Shown here piece after piece: positions 14,101-26,100 of a DNA stretch of 64,000 nucleotides (within the stretch, counting starts at the first letter, position 1; each line of letters starts with the position of its first letter). The notes below the pieces were generated by a model. It worked only from the letters and a program-made list of their open reading frames with translations. It searched no databases and was not told the DNA's origin. This stretch comes from Zantedeschia hybrid cultivar. Its lineage: Eukaryota; Streptophyta; Magnoliopsida; Alismatales; Araceae. A program made the translations under genes and the position numbers. The stretch lies in NCBI GenBank assembly GCA_030544215.1, contig JARZZO010000013.1, positions 48,007,196 to 48,071,195 of the forward strand, written 5' to 3'.

Positions 14101-17100
14101 TCTAAAATCTCCCCCATAAATCATAGTCCCATCGGCATAACCATATAGTCCCATATGCTATAGCCCCATCGGCGTGCCGTAGGCGGTCGAATTCGCTCCA
14201 AGGAGATGTTATACCTTAAAATTGACCCTGATACACGCTAGTCCCACTGGTGTGCCTCAATGGTCGGGAAATCCATATTCGCCTACGGGAGGCTTTATAT
14301 CCTGAAAATTCATATTTCATATTCGCCTACAGGAGGCTTTATATCCTGAAAATTCATATTTCACATTCGCCTACGGGAGGCATTATATCCTGGAAATTCA
14401 TATTCCATATTCGCCTACGGGAGGCATTATATCCTGGAAATTCATATTCCATATTCGCCTACGGGAGGCTTTATATCCTGGAAATTCATATTCCATGTTC
14501 GCCTACGGGAGACTTTATATCCTGGAAATTCATAATTCATATTCGCCTACAGGAGACTTTATATCCTGGAAATTCATAATTCATATTCGCCTACAGGAGG
14601 CTTTATATCCTGAAAATTCATAATTCATTCGCCTACGGGAGGCATTATATCCTGGAAATTCATATTCTATATTTGCCTACGGGAGGCATTATATCCTGGA
14701 AATTCATATTCCATATTCACCTACGGGAGGCTTTATATCCTGAAAATTCATATTTCATATTCGCCTACAGGAGGCTTCATATCCTGGAAACTCATATTCG
14801 CCTACAGGAGGCTTTATATCCTGGAAATTCATATTCGCCTACAGGAGGCTTTATATCCTGGAAATTCATAATTCATATTCGCCTACAGGAGGCTTTATAT
14901 CCTGGAAATTCATATTCGCCTACAGGAGGCATTATATCCTGGAAATTCATATTTCATATTCGCCTACAGGAGGCATCATATCCTGGAAATTCATATTTCA
15001 TATTCGCCTACAGGAGGCTTTATATCTTGGAAACTCATATTCGCCTACAGGAGGCTTTATATCCTGGAAATTCATATTCGCCTACAGGAGGCTTTGAATC
15101 CTATGATTCATATTTCGCCTACGGGAGGCTTTGAATCTCGGAGTTCATATTTCGCCTACGGGAGGCTTTGAATCTCGGAGTTCATATTTCGCCTACGGGA
15201 GGCTTTGAATCTCGGAGTTCATATTCCGCCCACGAGAGCCTTTGAATCTCGGAATTCATATTCGCCTACGGGAGACATTAAACCCCGAAATTCGCCTCTG
15301 GGGGGCATTGTGTCTCAAAATACTTGGTCTTCGGGAGCCGTTGTATCCCAAATCCACGGCTACCTAAAGCCCCCGTTTCTCGAAAACTACATATATATTT
15401 CTTATCGGCTCACAGGGGGGCCTCAGTTCCCTACATATATATTCTTATCGGTTCTCAGGGAAGACTCAATTCCCTACATATATTTCTTATCGGCTCACAG
15501 GGAGGCCTCAGTTCCCTACATATACTTCTTATCGGTTCTCAGGGAAGACTCAATTCCCTACATATATATTCTTATCGGCTCACAGGGAGGCCTCAGTTCC
15601 CTACATATACTTCTTATCGGTTCTCAGGGAAGACTCAGTTCCCTACATATATAATTCATTATCGGTTCTCAGGGAAGACTCAATTCCCTACATATATTTC
15701 TTATCGGCTCTCAGAGAAGACTCAGTTCCCTACATATACTTCTTATCGGTTCTCAGGGAAGACTCAGTTCCCTACGTATATATTCTTATCGGTTCTCAGG
15801 GAAGACTCAGTTCCCTACATATATATTCTTATCGGTTCTCAGGGAAGACTCAATTCCCTACATATATATTCTTATCGGTTCTTAGGGAAGACTCAGTTCC
15901 CTACATATACTTCTTATCGGTTCTCAGGGAAGACTCAGTTCCCTACATATATATTCTTATCGGTTCTCAGGGAAGACTCAGTTCCCTATATATATGTTCT
16001 TATCGGTTCTCAGGGAAGACTCAATTCCCTACATATATATTCTTATCGGTTCTCAGGGAAGACTCAGTTCCCTACATATACTTCTTATCGGTTCTCAGGG
16101 AAGACTTAATTCCCTACATATATTTCTGAGCGGTTCTCAGGGAAACCGTAATTCTCTACCGAAAAAAATAATAATAATAATAATGAAAGGAGCTTAAAAA
16201 TGAGGTGCTCCGACGGACTTAATCGATCTCATCCTCAAAGGGGTCGGTTAAGGGTAAAAATGTCTTATACCCAGCTAAGGTGAAAATCCGAAAGGGCACC
16301 TTAGGCAAAATCGGGTAACCCCGCTGTGTGAAAACCCGCAAAGGCGCACAGGCAAAAATAAGAGGGGGCTAATACTGGTGAAAACCTGAAAATGCGCTGG
16401 TATTAGTTTTAAATAAAATAAAAAAAAAAAGAAGAAGAAAGGAGCTTAAAAATGAGGTGCTCCGACGGACTTAATCGATCTCATCCTCAAAGGGGTCGGT
16501 TAAGGGTAAAAATGTCTTATACCCAGCTAAGGTGAAAATCCGAAAGGGCACCTTAGGCAAAATCGGGTAACCCCGCTGTGTGAAAACCCGCAAGGGCGCA
16601 CAGGCAAAAATAAGAGGGGGCTAATACTGGTGAAAACCTGAAAAGGCGCTGGTATTAGTTTTAAATAAAATAAAAAATAAATAAAAAATAAATAAAATAG
16701 GGCTTAAAAACGAGATGCTCCGACGGACTTAATCGATCTCATCCTCAAAGGGGTCGGTTAAGGGTAAAAATGTCTTATACCCAGTTAAGGTGAAAACCCG
16801 AAAGGGCACCTTAGGCAAAATCGGGTAACCCCGCTGTGTGAAAACCCGCAAGGGCGCACAAGCAAAAATAAGAGGGGGCTAATACTGGTGAAAACCTGAA
16901 AAGGCGCTGGTATTAGTTGAAAAAAAAAAAAAAAAAAAAAAAGGAGCTTAAAAATGAGGTGCTCCGACGGACTTAATCGATCTCATCCTCAAAGGGGTCG
17001 GTTAAGGGTAAAAATGTCTTATACCCAGCTAAGGTGAAAATCCGAAAGGGCACTTTAGGCAAAATCGGATAACCCCGCTGTATGAAAACCCGCAAGGGCG

Positions 17101-20100
17101 CACAGGCAAAAATAAGAGGGGACTAATACTGGTGAAAACTTGAAAAGGCGCTAGTATTAGTTACGTAAGAAAGAGAGAATACATGCAACATATAATAAAT
17201 GGTCCGTACCACTCAAACTTAGCATTTATCTCCAGGAGAATATTTGCGATGCACTGGAGCAATGTTGGAGTTCGAGACGAACACGCAGGGTAGTCCGAGT
17301 TCTTCAGCAAATGGAAAACTTCAATCCTGTTGAAGAAATTCGACTCCATCTCCGGAATATCAGTCGAAGCGATGTCCGATGGTCGCCACAAAACGGGAGT
17401 TCTCCCTCCAGTGAAGCCTCAAGAACATATGCATGCTGACGCAGAGCGGCGATATGGGCGTCCGCGGTACCAGAAAGGACAATGTCCTCCTGATATTGGA
17501 GCATAGGAGTTTCTGCAACCCGAGCTGCATAGCCTGCCTCAATAGTTTCGGTCTCGGCTCGCTTTGGCGAAGAGTTACTCGACAAATAGCAGGAATGGGA
17601 TATCGTCCTCCCCATACCTTGCCATAGGAGGAACTCACATGAGGGTCATGAAGACAAAGACAGCAAGCTACAAGAAGATAGAGAGATAAAATCAGCGCCA
17701 GAGAGCTGCAATAAAAGTCTCGAAAAGCCAAAATTGACCAAGTCCTAATAAAGTCATAGGACAAAGTCAAATTGCTATGAACCATATATTAGGCCAGTCC
17801 AGAACGCTTCATGCGGAGCTCCTGAAAATGCCAATATAAGGTACTGATACTCCAAGATAGAGCAAATGCCGGAAGAATTAAACGACTCGTCTGTGTGTTC
17901 TTAAGGAATCTCCATGTCGTGAAGACCAAGAGATCTCCTAGAATCCAAGTAAACGTCGAAAGATTCAAGCGGCATCAACTCTCGCAGAACCTCTAAGTCG
18001 CGAAGGCCAAGAGGATTCCCATAATCAGAGGGGTAGACGCTTTCAAATATATTCGGAAAGTCGAAAAATTATGAAAACAGGACTTCCTGGACATAGTTTG
18101 AGGTGTCTAAGTACCAAAATTGAGGGTCATCAGGATCCAGATAAGCTCAGATGGGGCATACGCATAGCAAACCAAAGCAATGTATCGCCTGGCAAATACG
18201 AGACAGCGGTTGACTCCCCCCAATAGCCGTAAATACATAAGGCGAGAAACGGGAATTCATCAAGACAATACCGGCATGCCGCATTTGAGAATTCCTCAAG
18301 CATGCAAAATGATGATTCTTGTAGCCGAATGGGGCACGGGACATGCACCGCCGTCTTCACCTCCGGCACATGTCCCGTGGGGGGCATTTGTTGAAACCCT
18401 TTTTTTAAAGCAAAAGGGAGAAGGGGGAAGCCCCCCCACCGGTTGGGGAACCCCCCCCATCGGTTGGGGAACCCCCCACCGGTTCCAAAAGGGAAACCGG
18501 TGGGGGGAGAGGAGCAGCCCTCCCTTCTCTCCCATTATTAAATTCAAAGAAGGGGGGGGGGGGGGGGGGATTAATTAGGATGGAGGGAGTTAATGGGAAA
18601 TCCTAACCCCATTCACACATGGGTTAAGAATCCCATGTGAACCCCATTTAATACCCATCCTAAAAAAACCCCTTTCACATGTAGCCAAGTCTGGATTTAA
18701 GAGGTTTAAACCCTTTTCACATTGACCAACCCCCCTCCCCCCAAATCTGAAACCAGGGCATTAAAGAGCCCAAGAAAGCAAAAAAGTGGAGGGGATGGGG
18801 AGGAGAACCCCACCGGTTCCCAAACAGGTGGAGGGGAGCCAACCGGTGGCACCCCCCCCCCCCACCGGTTGGGAACCGGTGGGGGGGGTGCCCACCGGAT
18901 TCTCCCCCCTCTCTCTCTCATTTTTTTAATGCCCTCTCTCCCACTCTCTTACCCATGTGATTAAAAAATTAAAAAAGAGAGGGGGAGGAGGAAGTGGCAA
19001 CCGGTGGGTACCCCCCACCTCAAGCCAACCGGTGGGTACCCCCTCACCTCAAGCATTCCGGTGGGTACCCCCACCGGTTAAGGCTTTGAAGCCTATAAAT
19101 ACCCCCCAAGGGGTAAGAAGAAGCCCCATGCCCATTTGGCCCAAAATTTCCTAGGGGAAACTCTGCCAGTTTGAAGACCAAATACGGTGCTCTTGCCCGG
19201 GTTTGCTGCGATTTGGAGGATATATTTTCTTGGAGGGCTCTCTTCCTAAGGTTTATTCCTAAGGGAAAGCTCTGACAAATTTATGTTGTAAAATCACCGT
19301 CTTATAAGACGGGATTATGCCGAAATAATGAATGAATGCTACTATTTGTTCTTTGAGCATATGTGTGTGCATGTGTTCATGAATCTACTATTTAAGTAAC
19401 ACTATGTTACTATATTTTCATATGCAAAATAATTAGTTTTATAACTAATTAAAATACATAAAACATATAATTAAATATTCTAAAATATCATTGGCCTCAT
19501 CCCATACATAACTAATCTTAGACTCATAATTAAAACTTAATAATGAAACATTGAGACATAAAATAATATACTTAAGTTAAAAATGACTTAAATACTCCAC
19601 ATACTTAATTAATTAATAAAATATGCGAAAATTATCTAAAATTAATAAAATAAATATAAAAAAATCAGAAAAATTCTGTAAAAATCAGTAATACTCAGTA
19701 AAAATCAGAAAACAAAATCTGGAAATTACATAAATCCAAAATATAACTTAAATATCCTTCATATACCTAATTAATTAATAAAAATCAGTAAAATTGATAA
19801 AAAAATCAGTAAAATTCAGTAAAAACCAGTAAAAAACAGAGAACCAAATCTGAAAATATATAAAATTCTGAAATGACTAAAATGTCCCTAGAGCTTAATA
19901 CAAATTATAAAAATACCCTCATACATGTTAAAAATCTGTAAAAATCACAGAAAATTCTTAAAAACATCAAAATCTCTCGTATGTCCAAAACAAGGTTCAA
20001 AAACTCGGCTCGGATCGGCACGGCTCGGTCGAGTCGGAGCGGTTTTGGGCCGACCGTGCCGATCCCGAGTAACCTGGCCGAGTCCAGGACTCGGATCGGC

Positions 20101-23100
20101 CGGTCCGAGCCGGATCAGGCGATCCGGGACCGGAACGGGCCGAGTCGGCTCGGATCGGCCCGACCCGGCCCCCAACGGCTAGTTTGACTAGCCGTTGGGG
20201 GTCAAACTAGCCGTTGCTGGCCGTTCCCAAACGGCCGTTCCCAAACGGCCAGCAACGGCTAGTTTGGGCCTTGGGGGTCTATTTAAACTCCCCCAAGGCC
20301 CTCCTAAGGCTCCACAATTGCCCTTTGAGCCTCCTAACATTCTTGCTCTCTCTCTCTCATAGAATTCTCTCTCCATCTCTCCCACGAGGTCACTTCTAGT
20401 CTACTACAAGCTCCGCGATCTCTCATCATCTTGTGCTGTGAAGGAATGGCATCTCAAGGTGCTGCTGAGCGGTCATCTGCGAATCCTCCTAGTGCTGATC
20501 CTGCTTGGGGTCATTGCACACCGGTGGACATGGGCCAAAGAAAGGTACAATGCAAATATTGCAACCGGGTTGTCTCTGGCGGGGTCTACCGATTCAAACA
20601 ACATCTTGCTGGAATAAAAGGTGAAGTTGCAGCATGTGCTCAAGTTCCTTCAGAGGTTAGGATCCAATTTCGAACTTACATGAAGGAGAAGGAATCAAGC
20701 AAAGCAAGTACTGCCAGAAGAAGACAGGAAATTCGAGAGGAATTGACTGAACCAGCGCGAAGGTCTGATGCTGGAGTCCGGCTTGGTGGAAGTAATCAAC
20801 CTATAAATGTTGATGATTGAGATACAAGTAAATTTCTTATTTAACTTATTTTCATGTTCTTCATTTAACGTTTTCAGACAAATAGTTATAGTAGATTAAT
20901 TTTTTTTCTTTTACATTTAAAGCTGAATTGCGACGTGCAATGGAAGCAAGTCGGCGGTCCTTTGCAGATGAGGACTTATTTCGGCACACTGGAAGATATG
21001 GAGGACAAGGAAGTGGCTCCACACCTTCTGCACAAGGGAGCACTAGCGCCGGCATGAGCACTAATGTATGCGAGGAGCTGCCTCAGGAGTTCACTAGAGC
21101 TGGAGATCCTAGAGTAAGTCCAATAGATCCCTTGCTCACCAAGAAGAGGGATAAACAACCTTCTATTAGTGCTGCATTCAAGAACTTAAAACTTTGTAAG
21201 GAGAAGATAGGGAGAGCTACATCTAGGTAGTTTTTCTATAACAGTATCCCTGCTAATGCGGCCAAGGGGCCATATTATGAGTCCATGATCGAGACCATAC
21301 AAGAAGTTGGCAGAGGGGTTGAGGGACCTTCTCCATATGAGATATACAACAAGTACTTGGATATGGAAGTTGATGACATCCGAACATACATTAAATCATT
21401 TGAAAGGATCTGGGATGAGTATGGATGCACTTTAATGTGCGATGAATGGACAGGTACATAAATCTTATATTCAGTTTCTTATCTTATCTTCATTTTTTCT
21501 TAATCAGAATGGGTCTCTTTCTGATTTCTTATCACGTTTGGAATTTTACAGGGATAACAAGAAGAAGTATGATCAACTTCTTAATTTACTGTAAAGCTGG
21601 AACCGTATTTTGGAAGTCCATTGATGCATCTGGAAAAATAAAGAATGCCCAGTACCTGTGTGAATTAATGGATCAAATGGTGGAAGAAGTGGGCGAAAAA
21701 AGGATTGTCCAAGTCGTTACGGACAATGCAGCGGCGTTCAAATTAGCTGGACAAATGTTGATGCAGAAGAGAGAACATTTATACTGGGTTCCCTGTTCTG
21801 TTCATTGTATTGACTTGATGTTGGAAGACATTTGCTCTGATCCGATGGTAGATGGAGTGGTCAAGAGTGGTCGATTTATCACCACATTCATCTACAATCA
21901 CAACAACATTCTGGATATCATGCGCACACATACTCATGGAAGAGAGTTGTTTCGTCCGGGAGCCACCAGGTTTGCATCTCAATATATCTCTTTAGATAGT
22001 TTAAGTCAACAAAAGAACAACTTGATTAGGATGGTGGCATCGGAAGATTGGGAGAATCACATATTGCGGCATGTACCAACTAAGGTCAGAGAGAAAGGTA
22101 AGAAAGTGGCTGATCTAATTCAGTCTAGACCCTTCTGGAGGGGGGTGCAAGCGGTGTTAAATGTTGTAGAACCGCTTGTCCGTGTCTTGCGATCTTGTGA
22201 TGGAGAAAGAAGATCGGATATGGGTTTTTTATATGAAGCTATGGACAGAGCTAAGGAGCTCATTCAACTGAACAACCCAACAACCTTTGTGAAGTGGTGG
22301 GACATAATAGACAGACGTTGGGAACACACTTTACATCACGATCTTCATGCAGCTGGTAAGCTACTAACTTTCTATATGTATTATTTGTATACACATTTTT
22401 CTTAAGTAATAACTAACTTCGACTTATTTATTTAGGTTATTTTTTCAACCCTCAGTACATGTTTAGAACTGATGGGAAGAAGGATAGCTATGATAGTTGC
22501 TTGTAAGTGTTGATGGGGGCTAAGTCTGTTATTAAGCGCATGCTTGCAGATGAGGACAGAGCAATATTGGCATGCAAGCAAATGCATTATTACAGAATGA
22601 TGTTATACCACTTTGGGACAAGTACTGCTCAAAGAGCTGCCAAAATTTTGAGTCCAAGTTTGAAAATTATTAACTAGATGTTCTACTTAAATTTTAATTA
22701 TAGCTTGCACATTGTTGACATGGCCAATTTTCTATTTACAGCTGACTGGTGGCTAGATCATGGAAAAACATATGGGTATGAAGATCTAGCCTATGTTGCA
22801 ATTCGGGTCTTAAGTCAAACAACCTCTTCATCAGGCTGTGAGAGAAACTGGAGCACCTTTGGCTTGATTCACACCAAGCAAAGGAACAGATTGAAGTCGA
22901 GCCGTCTAGAGAAGCTAGTATTCTGTCATTATAACATGAGGTTGAAGCTAAATAATCTGGAGCTCATAAGGAACCTTCAAAGGCAGGAGAAAGAGAGAAT
23001 TTCCGGACAAGCCACAGAGACGACACATGTAGAAGAACCCATAGACTTGGATGAGCTGTTCGAGGAGCAACATCCACTAAATGTATGGGTTGATGCAAGC

Positions 23101-26100
23101 ACCTCAAATGAGCCTGAATTCAACCCAAATGATCGGGAATGGGCGGAAGGTGAGTTAGATAATGTTCCATTACTTACTGATTTTCAACCTCCTTCTCCAA
23201 AACGTCAGAAGAAGAGCAAAAAACAAGTACCAAGCAAAAGGAAGAGTGGTACTGGAATTCAAATTGCTGATCTGGAGACTATCGAGGAAGATGATGAAAC
23301 GCCAGAACCAAGTGATGAGGTCCAATATCAAACCTCAAATGACTCGACATCAAAGACGAGCTCCGACAGTTCTGAGGATGGCGGAGATGCTACCAGTGCC
23401 CCAGCCCCAGCTCCACCAATTCAATTCACTGGAGAAGAAGAATTCACACATGCTACCCAAGATGAACATCATGGTAGCAGAGGAGGACGTGAAGAATCTT
23501 CCATTCAAACATTCAGCAGATCAAGGAGGAAGGACAAAGGTAAAGCTCCTCAGGAATATCAGGAGCAACTATCAGATGCATCATCATATAGTCAGCCTAT
23601 TGGATATGTAGTTTACCCTCCTCAACATTCTGATACATCCGATATTCAGGGGGTTGTCTAGAATATCCACAATTTTCAGTCATTTATACCAATACGGATG
23701 ACTATAGCCGGTATGTGATGCAGTATGAACAATACTACCAGAGCTATATGTAATGGGCTGAGTATGTTAGCCATATGTTCATTCAGTATAATGTACGTTT
23801 GGAATAAATGTAAGTTCATAATCATATATGTAAGTTTATTCAAGATTTTTTTGTCCAACAACATCTTATGTACTTCAAATCAATGTATTTCAACACAATT
23901 ATGCATTAGACTTGTGTTTTATATTTTTTCCACATTTTTTCATATTTTTTTCTATTTTTTTCTACTATCCGAACCAGCCGAGCCTGACTCAGCCAGGATC
24001 GGCCGGGATCGGACTGACTCGGATCGGAATCGGCCGATCCGATCGATTTTGGACCGGCCGATCCGGGACCCGATCCCGGGTTTCTTAACCTTGGTCCAAA
24101 ATACCCTCCAAACCTTAATAAGATGGGTAAAATTACCAAAATGCCCTAAATATGATAAAAATAAATAAAAAATCTCAGAAAAAATATAAAAAATAGACTT
24201 TAAGTCTAAAAATCCAATTTGGACAAAATTACCAAAATACCCTTACAATTCAAACACACTTGAAATAACTTTAAAATACCTCCTAAGGTTTTGAAACCTT
24301 CCTAAGTCATTAAAACTCATTTCATACACTTAAATAACCATAATCTCCCTATACCCTCCAACTTGGCATAATTACAAAAATACCCTTATGGGTCTAAAAT
24401 ACTTGGAATCAATCCATAATACTTTGAGTCAATCCAATATACTTGGAATTAATCCATATAGCTTGGAATCAATCCAAAATCATATAAACACATCCTAAAC
24501 CTGGGTGAGGCCAAGAGTTTAACCCAAAATATATCTTCATATGCATGTGCTGCCTGTAGTAGTAGTGTTGCATGTTATAAGGGCATCATACGGACGGTTA
24601 ATCAAGGGTTGCCGAGCAGTCGCTCAGCGTAATTAACACTGACCGAGGTCAGTGGAGAGAAGTCATATACTCGAATCTTCGCTTGATTCGAAGTCCCGGA
24701 TTCCCTGAGAGCTAATCCCAAGCTCTCATAGTCCAATAAAATATAAAACCGACCTATAATTCTCTAGATAAACAAAAAAAATGGATTTCAGAATAATCCG
24801 ACATAGGAGAGATGCGTCTAGGTCAGGTCCCGACGAAGGTTAGAAAAACCCTCGCAAACAACATGCTTTACACCACCTTCTGTCATACTCCTTAGCAATC
24901 ATTTGATCACTTGCTCAGATGGTTCTTATTAAAGTTACTTTTGACATAACTTTTCGTGCAACTAGTGTATTTAATGAGAGGTTTTGATCAAGTGATCAAA
25001 CAGCTCCCAATAAGTGTGGTAAAGAAGGCGGTAAAAAGTGTGGTATAACAGCATTCCTCTATTGAGCTACCCCCATTCAAAAGCCATTCCAGCCTGCTGC
25101 TTATCAGAAGAAAGCAAAAACACACAATATCACCCAAATAAAGCGGCACACTCCAAGATGATCTCTGAGAATGGAGGTCTGGGTATTAAAATTTTGAACC
25201 ACTTTAACACTGCTCTTTGCTCTAAATAGTTATGGAAGCTAGTCAATCAAAAGGGTAGTCTCTGGAAGGATATCATTTCTCAGAAATACTACCTGCAGTT
25301 TCGGTCGTGGGAAGTGGTTCTCCCTACCACTTACAATGTGTCACCTATTTGGAGAGGTATCCTTGCCTGCTATGATGTTTTCAGGGCTGCTTCTCAAGTG
25401 CAGGTTGGAGATGGCATGTCTACTTTGTTTCGGGTTGATACTTGGTGTAAAGCTCAACCCTTAAGGGCCAGATTTCCACACACCTCTCTTATTGCCAGCA
25501 ATCTTTCAGTCACTGTTTATCAGTCTTTTGATGAGGACCGGGAATGTTGGTGCCCTACTTTCACAAGGCCTCTAAGAGAAGCTGAGTTGGAAGACTTTCT
25601 GCAATTGATGAATTTGCTACACTCACAGGTTCTGGACCCAACCATTCGGGAAAGATGGTTTTGGAAATGGAGTAAGGATGGACAATTCTCGGTCAAGTCT
25701 TCTTATTCCATTATTGCTGATGAAGGCACTAGATTCCCTCATCTTTCTAGCATTTGGCAAGTTAGAAGTCCCCTTAAGGTTCAGATCCTTTTGTGGCGGG
25801 TCTCTCTGAACAGAATCGCATCTTGTGATAGACTGAGTCACCATATTTTAGGACTAAATGCCACTTGTTGGCCTTGTGTGGGGAGGAAGATGAGAATGTG
25901 GATCACCTCTTCACATCATGTTCCTTTACCGTGAGGTGTGGCAGCTCATTTGTTCTTGTCTCAATGTGCCTATCAACCAATGGGGATCAACTGAGTCTCT
26001 TTTGCGGTCATGGGGGAGGCCTTGCCTAACCCTAATGATCGCCTCGTTTGGTGGTTGATTCTGCATGCTACTATTTAAGCCATCTGGACCAAACACAACA

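Larger units (their letters stand above)
19991..24093 (+). mobile_element. hAT DNA transposon nested in the 3' LTR
   Basis: 4,103 bp with imperfect terminal inverted repeats: CAAGGTTCAAAAACTCGG on the left, CAAGGTTAAGAAACCCGG read inward from the right. Flanked by a perfect 8-bp TSD, as expected of hAT. Both ends are dense in subterminal GGATCGG / CCGATCC and GGCCGA motifs, likely transposase binding sites. Carries a multi-exon transposase gene with three nonsense codons, so it is probably no longer autonomous. It is younger than the LTR element. Confidence 0.95.
6179..24860 (+). mobile_element. Large gag-only LTR retrotransposon (TR-GAG / LARD-like), with hAT nested in its 3' LTR
   Basis: Complete ends: 2.34-kb LTRs beginning TGTTGAAACC and ending TCGCAAACA, primer binding site just inside the left LTR, polypurine tract before the right LTR, and a perfect 5-bp TSD ACATG. 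Length 18,682 bp, about 14.6 kb without the nested hAT and its TSD. Internally it holds an upstream ORF (8,650-9,537), a gag-type ORF (9,667-12,210), about 4.4 kb of tandem arrays (12.73-17.16 kb) and about 1.2 kb of unique DNA. I found no protease, reverse transcriptase, RNase H or integrase, so it must depend on a partner for mobilisation. The gag type and an extra ORF ahead of gag recall the Ty3/gypsy Tat/Ogre group; gag-only elements of this sort are called TR-GAG. Lineage is inference. LTRs are near-identical by eye apart from indels in G/C runs, so insertion is fairly recent. Confidence 0.9.
18389..24860 (+). repeat. 3' LTR of the gag-only element, interrupted by a hAT transposon
   Basis: Same sequence as the 5' LTR; 6,472 bp long only because of the 4,103-bp hAT insertion at 19,991-24,093 and its 8-bp duplication. 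Without these it is about 2.36 kb. It has a 20-bp class duplication of the CCCCACCGGTTGGGGAA theme at 18,440-18,475 and a longer G-run at 18,551-18,569 than the left LTR. Confidence 0.9.

Noticed and set aside
12735..16160. Regular short repeats resembling a CRISPR array
   Set aside because: Units are head-to-tail with no unique spacers, lie inside a plant LTR retrotransposon, and there are no cas-like genes.
14250..16197. Long open frames across the tandem arrays (for example 14,250-14,579, 14,673-15,134, 15,324-16,109)
   Set aside because: They arise from repeat units without stops; the encoded peptides only repeat the DNA unit and frames change with unit length.
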